Source of the DNA: Climacium dendroides
Lineage: Eukaryota > Streptophyta > Bryopsida > Hypnales > Climaciaceae
Reading direction: 5' to 3'
Length of the DNA: 64,000 nucleotides
Assembly (NCBI GenBank): GCA_950106755.1
Contig: OX467092.1
Coordinates: 1,612,001-1,676,000, forward strand
The position numbers and the translations under genes were made by a program. The stretch's first letter is position 1; every line of letters starts with the position of its first letter. Below the pieces are notes generated by a model. It was not told where the DNA came from. It saw nothing but the letters and a program-made list of their open reading frames with translations, and made no database searches. Below, piece after piece: positions 22,440 to 34,146 of the stretch.

Positions 22440-22690
22440 CCTATATAATTCCAAAATAGAGGATGCTTTTTGTATTGCACAACCAAAGCTAAGTCCTTTT
22501 TTAACCTCTTCATGATTAGCCTTTTCATAGTTTGTCAAACAATCTTCAAAGTGTCTAATTTTAGAATAGTTATAATTGCAAATTAGTAGAATAATGTAAT
22601 AGAATGGACTCAACCATTTGCTTCATCACCTCAGACATGCTTGACCTTTCCAATGACATGTCTTCAACGCACTCTTGAGAGTAGTCTTTA
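22440..22690 (-). pseudogene. Decayed K2 3'-end fragment, minus strand
   Basis: The minus strand reads through 'gtcattgga...catgtctgaggtgatgaag...cattctattacattattctacta', related to 3470-3640 and to the last K2 exon. It has stops and no intact domain. Confidence 0.5.
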
Positions 22691-22699
22691 AAATTGCAC

Positions 22700-24960
22700 T
22701 ATAAAAAAATCTTGTTTTTTTAGAAGTTGGTAAACGTGGATATACTTTTTATCTAACGTTATGTCCAACAAAATTTGTTAAGATTAACATGGCAAAAATA
22801 TGTGAAAATCTGAGAAAACACGGCTTTTTCATAGTATAATGTCTACACAAATATGGTCAAAGAAGGTGCCAAAAGTGCATCATGTAGTAACCACATCTCC
22901 TTTATGTAAGTATCATGTGGGCGAGTAGTGCTACATGGGATTTTTTTCATTTGATTCGGTGATGATGTTGCACATGATGTGGATGTCTAAGAATTTTGAT
23001 ATTGTTCTTAGCAATGTCAACTTAAACATCTAGATGTTTTCTAAGACATTGATTGGTGTATATTGTATCCATATGGAAGGGTCTTGACAAAATAATTATT
23101 TTAAAAAATGTCAAAAAAGTAATGAACAAATATGATTGAATGTCAAATTCAACAAGAATTCACCATCTACCATCAAGAAAATTTTTGATGGCAAAATGAA
23201 GTAATTACTTTATGGACATTTAGTAAAAATGAGGGGTGTAGAAGTCATATTTATGCTAAAATCCATTGTTTGTCTATATTCAGACAAAAGATATGGGGTA
23301 ATTAAAAGATGGGATCTTGATCGTTGAACATTTGAACATTGTTTCAAATATGTGGATGTTTTCTTAAACAATCTACTTTGAACACAATTCTTGTTTTACA
23401 TATTCCATATGGTCTATTATATTTTCTACCACCTCACTTGTATAAAAACTTCTTTTTTCATCCATATTGTACATCCATCCATTTCCTTATTTTTACAAAG
23501 CATGTCACATGGTTGCCCTCTTATGTTTTCACATGTAGTCAGTGTTTTACCTCAACCCACAATAACATTCACTAACTTATCTCAAATTAAACCAAAACCC
23601 TTTGCCAATGTGGCAATTCCATGTTGTCTTAAATATTGTTTAGAATGTGATTGTGTTTTCTTCAATATCTCTTGGAACATCACCATTGCACATTCGCACA
23701 TAATATCAACTTGTTTTGCTAGATGCATCTAAACATTTTCTGGAACATCCATTTCTATTTTCTGTGGCGGTAATTCTATCTTCATGCTTTTGTTTCAAAA
23801 ACAAGAATTAGAGAAAATTTCAGGCCATGGGAGGGCCACTCCGGAGTAACAAACCGAACTATAAAAAAGTTGGTTTGCCACTCCTAAAAGTGGCCAAAGT
23901 AAGCAGTTAGCATGTGTGACTTTCGCAAAAACAATTAAGCCATGACTGTTTTTGTGTCTAAAATTTTTAATTAAATTTTTTTTAATGAACAATTAGACCA
24001 TTGTATCTCCTAGTTTTTAAAATTACAAAACTTGCTTAACCTTTGAGCGCTCCAAAAGCTAAAATTTGACGTCTCCATTTTGAAAACATTCTTGTTTGAC
24101 TACTATAATCTTTTGAGTAGTACGGTCAAAGGATGTGTTTTTTTTCTCTACACCTCCGATCTCTCTTGACTACCAATCAGTATGGTTGGATTATGTGAAT
24201 CTCTTTTTAGGAGAAAGCTTGAGTGGATTGAAGTAAAAAAGGTCTCAATTTCACTGAATTTGCTCTAAGCACTATCGTAATGTGGGCCATTTATTATTTG
24301 AATTAAATATCTTATTAGTTAAAAAATTAGTTGTTAGTATTGTGTGCTGTAAGTTGCTAGTGGTGGGATATGTAAGTGTTGAGAGCCTTGGTCTTGATTA
24401 TGTTGTTGTTTGTTGATAACTGGTTGTTAGTAATTGATACTAGGGTAGCGGAATTAGGGTTAGGGTTAGTTGACAACTAGTTGTCAGGGTTTGTAGTGGT
24501 TACTAGAGGCAAGGGTTGGTCACTTGTTCTCTCTCTTTTTTTCTTGTCTCTCGGAGGGTTGGAGGAGGTGGAAGTACTTGAGTGAGTGAGTTGTATTGAT
24601 GTTATGAGAAGTTTATTTGAAGTAAAATATTGATTTGGGGAGCTTTTGTGTAACATTTTGCAAGAATATTGGTTGAGTGCTATATTTTAAATTTGGACTT
24701 TTGAAGAGTTGATACATAAGGGTGCTAAGTTTCAAATCTAGATCTACTATGGAGAAAAAGTTATGAGGCGTTGAAGTAGAAGTGTTTGGATTTCAAAGCA
24801 ACTAAGGAGGGTATATTGAGGAGCGTCATTCTTATTAAATTTTTGTAATATGAACGTGAAATTTGAAGGATAATTTTCTTATCTTATCTTCTACTTTTTA
24901 CCAAAAATTTAGCTTCAATAAACTTAAGATCTAAAAGTTATGCACAAAATACAACCGAGG
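22700..24960. other. AT-rich intergenic DNA, no gene seen
   Basis: Frames are short and low in complexity. A short region near 23820-23890 has small inverted repeats (ggccactcc / ggtttgccactcc). Two consecutive ttaggg units near 24455 are not a telomere array. Confidence 0.4.
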
Positions 24961-24964
24961 TATG

Positions 24965-25336
24965 AAGGTAGTGAAGGTTTGAGAAGTTAGTATAGGAGAA
25001 ATGTCCACCAAAGTTGGACAGTATCTTGTATTAAGATGAAAATTGGTATGAAAGTATTGAAGTAATTGACCTATAATGTGGCAAAGTTTCAAGTCATTTG
25101 AAGCTGTACAATAGTTATGCTAGATCAAAGTTAGGTATGAGAGTTTAGGGAATTTTGACAAAGGTTAGAAAGTCAGTATTGGTAAAATGTCCACCAAAGT
25201 TGGAAAATATTTTGGATTGAGTTGAAAATTGGTATCGGAGTATTTAAATAGTTTATCTATAATGTGGCAAAGTTTCAAGTCATGTAGAACTACTATCCAA
25301 TAGTTATATTAAATCAAAGCTAAATATGACAATTTC
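24965..25336. repeat. Tandem duplication, two units of ~186 bp
   Basis: The blocks 'atgtccaccaaagttgga', 'aattggtat', 'tataatgtggcaaagtttcaagtcat' recur with a spacing of about 186 bp (first at 25001, then at 25187). Function unknown. Confidence 0.7.
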
Positions 25337-25339
25337 TAA

Positions 25340-27560
25340 ATTATTAAAGGAATTATAGGATAGTGATTTGAGAAAATAGGGACCTTGAAGGTAGGTTTAT
25401 GATTATTTAGGGTGTTTAGGGGGATTATTGATGTATACAAAGCACTTTCACAGTAAAATCTCAATGCTATTCCAAACCTAATCACAAAACCTTGTGATAA
25501 TGCTTAGGAGTTAATTGACAATGGTTTCATAACATTTAGTAGCCTTCAAAGAGATTGTCTTTCCTTCCTTAGAGGCATCATCTACGAAAAACATCCACAC
25601 AAGGAATTAAAGTAAGCTCTAATATTAGGTGCTAAGCCCATGGCAGTAGATTTAAGGTTCATGCTTTTTTCTTTCCCTTCTAAATCTTAGACTTGCCAAA
25701 CATATATTCAAAGAAAAATTAAGATGATTTGCCAAATACTATGAGAATCTTTTGAATCAAAATCCCTATGTCATTTAACCCTTTGCCATCTAAAAAATAA
25801 TTTTAATAGCCCTATAAAGGAATTGAGTAGGAAACATTATTTTGAAGGAATGAAGGTTGGAGATGTCATTTTTATATTGAAGTGGATTATTCATCATGAA
25901 TCCTCAAAGGATATGGGATAATTTGAAAATGAGTGCTAAACTGCTTATTGTCAAAATGTCAAAATTATATTTATGTAGAATTTTAGACCTCATTTAGTCA
26001 TAATAGAATAACTTTTTTCAAAAAAATTTGGACTAAAAAAAGTTGGAAAATCTATTTGAATTTCATTTCCAAAAATTCATTTCATATTTCAAGCCTCCAA
26101 TCAAAAGCTATGGACAAAGTTCAAAGTTTTTCAAAAAAGTTTTTCTACTATGCCTAAATGAGGTTTGAAATTTCAATTTTTACACCATTTTTGAATTCTA
26201 CTTCAAAATGAGCAACTAAGCTCTTTTTCTTCCTAATTCATATATCCCATATACATTGTCTCCCCTACTACTACACCAATAGTATAAAGAGCTTCTCTTC
26301 TAAAATTCTAATAGATTAATCTAAGCAAGTGCTTTAATTTGACTTCAATTGATCAATTTGCCAATTGAACAAATGAAGTCAAAGAAAATTAAAGTGGCTT
26401 TTGAAGTTAGTTGCATAAGAAAATTAACTTCAAAAGCCACTTCATTTAGCTTAATTTTTTTGATCCTAACCTAAGTTAATTAAAAATCAGGGTCAAAGTA
26501 CATTAGAGTACCTTAACCTTGACTTTTAAACTCTTCTAATTTATTTGTTGAGTCACTGTTAAGCATTCGACACCGCAAATTCTGGTGGGTGCAAATAGGG
26601 AAAAAATCATTTTTTTTAGCCCCAAAAAACTAATCTACGGGGTCCTTGGAGGGTTGTGGAGTGGCCCTCCAGAAGCCCTGTTTTTTCTCTAATGCTTATT
26701 TGTTGCTAGTGTCCAAAAAAGGGTGGATTTTTTTAAGGACAATCAAGAATTTCTCTAATTGTTCATGTTCCATTGGTGTCTTTGGGTTAATCCACATGTA
26801 CACTTCCAACTTAATCCCTAAATACTTGAGGCACCAAAGTTTGGTGTCAACAATACTTTGAAGTTAAATAAAACTTAACAAAATTTTTATTTTTAATAAT
26901 TTTTATTTTTTAAAATTTCTTTGTGAAGTCTAATTTTAGCATAAAAATTAGATTTTGAAAATAATTGATTATGATTTTTCAATTCAAGATTTTGTGCAAG
27001 GGAGTCTATGTAGTGTTGAAGGATCTTGGAAATGAGCCTCAAATACATTAGATCTTGGAGAAAAAATCACATTATAAATTCATTTAAAAAAAATTTAAAA
27101 GAAGATTTTGAGAAGTTATAAATTGATTGGGATTAATATTCATATTAGGTCCTTTATCATCATATTTTTTTGGTGACCAACTTTTTAGATTTGACATGTG
27201 AAAAGAGGATTGAAAGACTTCAAATTACTTTTGTAGTTTTAACACCCTCATGATCAAACATTATAATCTTTCAATCCATAAGTGAAATTCATTTTGTATT
27301 TTCTTTTCCTATATGGTCTCTCATGTCTAGTTTGAATTTGTATGGTTATAATTTTAAAAAAATTGATACAACTTATCAAAATGTTGACTTTTGTTCAACT
27401 TAGAGCAATTTCCTAAAAGCTCAAAAATGGCCTTGGACATTTAGGGGTTAATTCAAACAATGCTCTTATCTCTTAATATATGTTAAGACCCATTTCTCTA
27501 GTCCTTAGCACCTATAGCCATGGCGATGGAGCTCCAAGTTGAAGCACACTTGCATTTCCA
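25340..27560. other. Gene-free AT-rich DNA with paired hairpins
   Basis: No coding similarity. Two adjacent hairpins occur at about 26337-26384 and 26392-26442; the second has an 18-bp perfect stem (26392-26409 with 26425-26442). Confidence 0.4.
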
Positions 27561-27569
27561 ACCTCAAGG

Positions 27570-28125
27570 GGTGCACCCCCTTTTTTTTGATGTTAGTATG
27601 CGAACAAAACTTTGGACCCCTATATACTTTTTGAATTTTAAATAAAATGAAATGAAAAAAATATGAAAAGATTTTTCTACTTTGAAAGTTTGTGTTTTGA
27701 ATTATTGATATTTTTATTTGTTAATAAGAATTAGTTACAAATTTTTGAGGTAAAAAGGTACACTGTAGAACTAAAAAATAACTTTCACACCCCTATATTA
27801 TATAAGAAAAAATTGTCTAAAAAATGAACAAAATATTCCTAAAAATGACTCTCTATTGAAAATTCATTTTGAGTTGAATATTGATGCAATGGTCATCTAA
27901 ATGTGTTCTCTAAAAATATTTGAGTTAAAAAAACATGCCATTTTAGTGCTTTTTTAACCTCTTCTAGAAATCATTCCATATTTTATTTGAGTTTGAAATT
28001 TTGGAAGTAAAATCCTATAGTCATTAATAAACAATGCTTAAAATTTGAAATTAAAATTAAAATTTATTAGAAACCACTTGTTCACACGTAGTTTGTTGTA
28101 ATAGAACCAAGTGCACCCTCCGAGA
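27570..28125. mobile_element. Relative of the 4.1-kb Mutator-like element, inverted
   Basis: Its interior (27680-27815: 'aaagtttgtgttttgaattattgatattttt' to 'aactttcacacccctatattatat') is the reverse complement of 4450-4580. GGGGTGCACCCCC at 27572 and AAGTGCACCCTCC near 28113 resemble the terminal motif. Ends are too diverged to define a target duplication. Confidence 0.5.
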
Positions 28126-28129
28126 TTCC

Positions 28130-29040
28130 AACACACACAACCTCTTTTCAAACACCTTGTAGTTTTAAAACTATTTGAATGTCAATTTTTCACTACAATC
28201 ACGGGTGTCTTCTCTAAGTAATAAATGTGAAGAAAAGCTCTTATAAAATTATAAAAGACTTACAAAATATTAAAGTTTAATCTACATAATTCTTAAGAAA
28301 TGTCTACATATTAGGATGAGGCCACAAAACTAACACTTCACTCCATCACATAAGAGACTCAACTTTTAAAAAGCAAGTGTCCAAACACACACATGGAACA
28401 TATAGGCTTTAAGGGCTCAAATGAGATGTCAAAAAACATTGCCAAGGTCCAAAGTCAAGTCTTTAAAGTCTAAAAGTCCCCCACAAGCCTCTTTTGTACT
28501 TCAAACCTTCCAAATTAGCTTCTTACTTCTACACATTCAAGGTCGAGGAGAAATAACACCTTCACACATTATACATGACATCTTTTTGTATCACTCAACA
28601 AGCATTGTCAATCAATTTATATATTTGCAACACTCTTTCTTATGATCCATGACATTTCCATTATCTTTTAGTGGACCATAGACTAACACACAAGTGCTCA
28701 TGAAAAAAAACTTGGAACAACACACCGTTAGCTTGCATCACACCCTAGAAATTGTCCAAAGGAAAACTTGCCCTAATGACTATGACTTCAATATAGAATA
28801 TTGCCTCTCACCTTTGTCTACAACCTTTTCTTGTTTAAGGCATTTTTTAGGGGTCTAAAAATGACTAGTGTTACATTGAGGTACTTCTACCTTCTAGTTT
28901 GACTTGGGGTCTCTCTTTTGTGATTCAAATATGGATGGACTCTAGATGGACTAGGAAATTCCATGACATAGTATTGACTATGGATGGAAATGGGCTATTC
29001 CATCCATAGTTGAACTATAGAAGAGAGACCACAGGAATGA
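28130..29040. other. Intergenic DNA, no gene seen
   Basis: AT-rich, with short frames only. There is a small foldback near 28940-29010 ('atggatggactc...actatggatggaa...ttccatccatag'). Confidence 0.35.
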
Positions 29041-29048
29041 TATACAAT

Positions 29049-29306
29049 CTAAAACAAGCAACTAAACCACAAGAAGCTCTCCCTGTATAACATACTTGCT
29101 TTTTGAATAAAGTAGTTGCTCACAATAGCTTCTGTCAATGCAGGGCCTCCTCCCAATAGTCCAGAACGACTGAAAAACACATCAATGCGGGTGCCTGCAT
29201 CCACCGGTACATGAAAAGTGACCAATGCTATTGAATCTTTTTCAATAAAACCAGTGAACCATTCCCCAACACTGGTCATGCACCCACTAACGTCCGTCCA
29301 TGACAT
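29049..29306 (-). CDS. Orphan ORF or single exon (85 aa)
   Basis: An ATG-started frame of 85 codons reads like real protein rather than AT-rich noise: it is balanced in composition and contains VTFHVPVDAGTRIDVFFSR and LLGGGPALTEAIVSNYF. A GTATGT donor-like site follows KAS (near 29093), so the last residues may be intronic and this may be an exon of a larger or decayed gene. No family was recognised. Downstream on this strand there is only intergenic DNA. Confidence 0.35.
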   Translation of the reverse strand: MSWTDVSGCMTSVGEWFTGFIEKDSIALVTFHVPVDAGTRIDVFFSRSGLLGGGPALTEAIVSNYFIQKASMLYRESFLWFSCLF

Positions 29307-29917
29307 TCCCCGGTAATATGCGTGCGCAGCTTAGCATTTTGAGGAACCTAAATCCCGTCTTTCGAGAACCTTTCTTTGACGTGCCATGGACGCTCGGAAG
29401 GCTGGACACCTGATCAAGCACAGAAAACAAGACGCCAAAAAAAAATTACGCAGGGTCAGGTAATAGCCTTTAAATGGAAGTGATATCCTCGCTCCACCAA
29501 AACTCTTGTAGGGTGGACTTCAAAGTTACCACTATCAAAAACCAAGCTGAAACGGTAGACATAAAAGCACAAAACTGTGAACGAATTGGCTTCTGGATGG
29601 CAATCTATTCTGATTTCGTCCCTCAGCTACCTACACAAGGGCAACCTCCCCCTCACTTGCATATGACGAGAGACTGAAACCTGCTTCACTCGTACAATTC
29701 TGCAGAATTTAATCCAATTCTGATTCAATTTCTGGACATTCTTAACAGCCATGGACGATTGCTGGAGCAGCTCAAACGATGCACAAAAGATTATTTTGTA
29801 ACTGGTGACGGAAGAATGTGGTAAAAACCTGAGGTCCATCATTCGTTTGAGGCTGCGGAAAGGCAGGTGCTCCGACACTTTGGTTCTGCAATTCGCAAAA
29901 GATGAGTTAGAGCAGAC

Positions 29918-30098
29918 TAACTCCAAGTGCGCTAAGTGTTGGAAAAAATCACTTAGGAAGCTTCAAGGTACCAATGAAAGAAGAAATCATGTCCTGACTA
30001 CATTCTTGAATAATAGAAACACGTTTTGGAAGTTCTATAATCCACTATCAGCTTCCAAAGTGAGAATTCTATTTTAGCTTGGGCACTAAGGAGATAAA
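29918..30098. mobile_element. Copy 1 of a ~220-bp TIR element (see 52.0 kb)
   Basis: It shares 'cacttaggaagcttcaagg', 'tcctga...attctagaa/ttgaataatagaaa' and 'tagcttgggcactaaggag' with the copies at 50.7, 52.0 and 53.0 kb. Its ends, ctccaagtgcgc and gggcactaaggag, correspond to the inverted terminal motif. It lies upstream of the orphan ORF and downstream of the 30.6-kb kinase. Confidence 0.6.
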
Positions 30099-30629
30099 CG
30101 AAGACCACTCGCATGGCACTTGATCTGAACGAAGGTTGACCACACACTTGACAATCTAAATTTCAACCAATCTACTCCACCCTAATCAGATATGTCCAAA
30201 ACAGTGCGGGAAGCAAGTGATAACATACCTGAGCCAGTCCGTCATCAATCGCACTCACTTGAGCCGGGGGAACGACATGTGCTCCAATTATCGTATCCTG
30301 AGAATTTGCAGAATAACAGAATTACACGAAAAGCTGCTTCATCGATTAAATTGAGAGATTGAAACCTATTAATTTTCAGCTCCACTATCAACCAACAAAT
30401 TCTAATTTCTCCAGCAACAGCGAGGGAAGAATGTGGCCAAAATTCCTGAGGAGCACTCTTGATCGCATTTGCTTGAGGAGAATCGTGGAAATTACACTAG
30501 AATGCAAATTCAAAAGAAGAGCTCCTTCATCATTCTAAACGGAGATTGAGAAACAAAATTAGGTTAAATTTTGACCTACTAATTCAGCCGTTCACAGATT
30601 TCTGTGACAAAAATATGGTCTGTCAGTAT

Positions 30630-32437
30630 CTAATCAACTGGTTTACAACAAGGGCACGGGATATAACGACAGCGGACCTGATCTAGTGTGCTGTAAATGC
30701 TTTCGAGTCGAATGGTGACCTCTGAGAACTCGGGTCGAGCGGAAGGCTCACAATGCCAACAACTCTCGACAAGCCTCATCAAGTCCGGGTCGTTCCAAAA
30801 ATTAGGTCTGCCGCAGGCTTCTCGGAGAGGCGGTCTCAAATTGCCTGCTATGACGCCCTCCTTTAAAGCTTGACGACTGGATACGCCTTGGTAAGGTACA
30901 AGCCCTGGGACACCATCCCCCGCAACAAGAAGACTTTGACATTCTTCGTAAGGCACGAGACCTGTTAGGACCTGAAATGCAATAATGCCGAAGCTGTAGA
31001 CGTCGATTTTCTTAGGAAACTCGATTTCCACATTCCTCTCAGGGAAAAGTTTCTTCTCCAAGAGTTCCGGTGCAGCGTACATAGCAGTCCCTCCGTCCGG
31101 ATTGAAGGCAGAGCTGGAATTCAGTTTCAGGATCCTGGCGCTACCAAAATCGGCAACCTTGACAAAGAACTGACGGACATCTCCTAAAACCTCACACTCA
31201 CTTACAAGGATATTCTTCGGTTTCAGATCCCCGTGTATCACAGGTTCGGCCAAGTCATGCATGTGTGCCATGGCACTTGCAATCTGCAGTAAAATGTCAA
31301 GCGAATCCAGGCGGGAAAATGGTGACTCGCTGCGACCTCTCTCACGGACTCTATCTTCAATCAAAAGATGAAAATCGCGATCCATTAATTCCATCAACAG
31401 AGAGAGCTGCTTCTCATCTGTGGACATGGACATCCCAAAGCTGTATACAACGTGCGGATGAGAAAGCCTTAGCACAACTTCAAGTTCTGTGTCGAAGGTG
31501 TCTTTCCTGTTGAATAGTTTCCTGGCAAACATACCTCCACGCCACGATATCTTCCAAACACCCGCTTGGCTACCTCTTCCAAAATTGCGGTTCTGCACCT
31601 GGACATCGTCAGGTCGGATATTCCAAAATGGTCTCGAACTCGTCTCTTCGTCACCATCTGTTTCGTGCAACTGGTTGGCAATAGCACATTGTGCTTCTCT
31701 CTCCTCCCACTCGTTCAACTTCTCGACCAATGACTTATCTTCTGCTACTGCAGACTCAAGAAATGTCGAAGGGAAATACAAGCTCTTGCTTGCAAATTCA
31801 CGAGCTGCCTCATCTCTAAGGGCTTGGAGCTTCGGCCAGTACGGATGGCATGGCACAACGATGCTACGGATGGTGATGCTCGAGGTTTGTGTGGTACACG
31901 GTTGCTGGATCGCTTCATTGGAAAAGAAAGCCTTAGGATGCTTGTTACAGGTGATAACTGTTCTTAGCCACTGGCGTTTAGAAACGCTTAGAAAAAATTC
32001 CTCCGAACAATTTGCAACTAGACAAAGATCTTTCAAGCGCTTCACTTGCGTTCCTCTCAAATCAGGAAAATACTCTTCTAGTTCTTGAGACAGCCTTACA
32101 AACTGAAACCCATTAAGCTCGCTACAACCTTCAACTCCTAACCACTCAATTTGCAGGGTTTCGCATAGTCGCTCACTGCCGTCGATGAAATTGGGAGTGT
32201 CGAATAATACTCTGCTTCTTCTTGAACCCTGGGCAAGCTCAAGGTGGTGTGACATCGTGTCTGGGATCTGACAAGTACTCCAGTCAAACCTCCTGATCGT
32301 GAAATATAAAGCAGTTCCTCCGTTGCGACTGCTCACTTCGGAAGAGGCGAGGGCTGAGGACGCTAAGTTCCATCTCTCCGTAAGGGCGTGCACCGGAATA
32401 CAGGGCACATTTCCACCATAGCAAAGGGCTCAAAGAG
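30630..32437 (-). CDS. Non-RD protein kinase with long N-terminal domain, K1 family
   Basis: A single open frame runs from a stop near 32437 to TAG/TGA at 30630. Its first ATG is at 32255 (541 aa from there); a further 5' exon is possible. Counting from the codon at 32408, an N-terminal region of about 260 residues contains a Leu-rich segment (TQVKRLKDLCLVANCSEEFF) and a charged helical part (AVAEDKSLVEKLNEWEEREAQ). The kinase domain follows: GRGSQAGVWK (278-286), Lys297 in FARK, HGDLKPKNIL (392-401), DFG (420-422), APE (446-448) and DVYSFG (469-474). HGD makes it non-RD with the catalytic Asp kept, so it should be active. HGDLKPKNILV and the MELMDxD hinge are shared with K1, so the two are paralogues. 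A Cys-rich end (YIPCPCCKPVD) closes it. It is divergent from the right-arm K1-K2 locus, with about 0.6 kb between their 5' parts. Confidence 0.9.
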
Positions 32438-32893
32438 CGCATCGAAATAGGAAATAGCGCAAGGAAATAGTAATCGAGAAGGAAGAGGCAGTGCGCAAGA
32501 ACTGAGCGGGATAAACCGAGAGGAGCAAACTGGACATCCAAGCAAATTGACGTTGAAATTGACGATTCGGTCCTTAATAGTAAGCATTTGAACAACAACT
32601 GCGAGTTATCACTTTGCCTGGTTCACTTCTTGCTGTCTATCCCTAGCTACCTTATTATAAAGTATACTTTCTTCAAAGCCTAAATGGTAAGCTCAAGCAT
32701 CAGTCCGCGTTGGCAGATACTGTTCACTTTAAAGTATTGACGTGAGTCAGGTCCACATCTAGGCATCATTGCGAGGTTGACGAGAATTGTACGTTTGGTA
32801 ACCGTTTTTCGTTTCTTGGGATCGTGCACGCCTTGGAGCATATGGGTCCTCGAAGTCGAGAGGACCCATCGTCTTACTAGTTGTCTATTGCAG

Positions 32894-33038
32894 ATATGGG
32901 CAGAGTTAAGACAGGAATTGGAACTTGGAAGTTTATCGCCTGGTGCTCTCCGAATGTTGCAAGGTCTTAGCAGATGGTTCGAGATAGAGTCTATTTCGAA
33001 GCATGTACACCGGGATGCGTCTAACCGATCTTTTCACG
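32894..33038 (+). CDS. Right-arm N-terminal exon
   Basis: Acceptor 'tctattgcag' and donor CACG|GTAAGG bound a frame reading IWAELRQELELGSLSPGALR, then MLQGLSRWFEIE. It matches the left-arm exon at 14706-14557. Relative to that copy, one nucleotide is gained near the 3' end, so the donor phase differs (1 instead of 0), which would disturb joining to K1. Upstream similarity continues in 'gtttcttgggatcg'. Confidence 0.55.
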
Positions 33039-34140
33039 GTAAGGCTTCTACGGCAAAAGTTCTCTTATTGATGTTCATTAGTGCGTTTTTGAGGGTTGAT
33101 TTTGGATAACGTTCTGAATTGTTGAGGACTTTGTTGTATTGAAGTTAGTTGTCGTCTTTAGAACGTCTTAGGGTTGGAAGTTGGCACAAGCGGCTGTTCT
33201 GAGTGTATGTAATCTCTCACGCCGATTGTGTTATGGGAGCAGAAGCACCGTTACGAAGAATGTCGATTGTTCTAGATTCGATTGTTTAAAGACTACGTTT
33301 TTGCTAATTAGTTTTTGCGTCTTTTCTGTGTTTTTTCGGCATTCTCTGTTCTAGAGGTGTAATCTCTCAAATGGAATTGAAAATCGTTGGAAAAACGTTT
33401 AAGTTGACTTTGAGCTAGAAGGCTGGAAAATTCTCAGACGCCGTTCCTTGTTCTCTGACGCCGTTCCTTGAGGAGAGCGCACATTGTGAAGGACATGGAC
33501 TGAGAGTTACGGCAAAGTTTCGGTGCTCTAAATCAACGTTATGGTTTGTTTGACTCAGGTAGGGTTTGCTTTAGCATCAAGGATGTAAGCTTAGCCCCAT
33601 GCTTTTTAATGGCGTCTGGTGGAAGGCAACACAACTCATGTACTCCAAACAGCCACTCACAGCTTGCTTTAATAGACAATTCCGCTTACGTCGACAATCC
33701 ATTCATGTGGAGAGTTGCGTGGATTGGCGATCCTTTTCAAAATGGTTGTCATATCTGCTAGGCCTGGTTTTTAAGAGGCAGATTTTGTTGTAGACACGCA
33801 GCTAGGGTTTTGAAAGAGTGAAATTCTGACGCACAGGTGGCTTATTTTTTAAATCTCTTATGGTTCTAGATTCACAACGGCAGGCACCGATTGGTCATCA
33901 TAAAGACGTGGGTGTAAGCTTCGTACTTAGAACATCAACCTTAGTCTGGGTCAGGAAGACAGTGGAGTTGATCTGTGACTAGCTTTTTCTCTGTTGTGAA
34001 GTACTCGTGCCAATCTAGTCTACCTGGCTGGGGTCTGGTGGTAATCTCTGGTGACCATCAGTTAGGTTTCGTTCTAGAGAAGGGTTCCTGGAGGTTGAGA
34101 ATTAGCAGCTTTTTTCTACCAATTTAATGGTAGACAATAG
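33039..34140. other. Right-arm intron, partly conserved with the left arm
   Basis: The part at 33860-34110 matches the left-arm intron at 13480-13780. A small tandem duplication (ctctgacgccgttccttg, twice) lies at 33435-33472. Compared with the left arm, about 1.4-1.6 kb next to K1 is absent, including the acceptor and the first ~35 codons of the K1 exon. Confidence 0.5.
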
Positions 34141-34146
34141 TACGAA

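Noticed and set aside
22690..22845. Possible CACTA-like element (cactataaaaaaa ... tttttcatagtat)
   Set aside because: End motifs match only loosely, arms are short, and no target duplication was found.
24450..24480. Telomere-like ttagggttagggttag
   Set aside because: Only about two and a half units; too short for an interstitial telomere array.
31489..32088. 199-aa open frame on the plus strand
   Set aside because: Antisense shadow of the minus-strand kinase, with no motif of its own.
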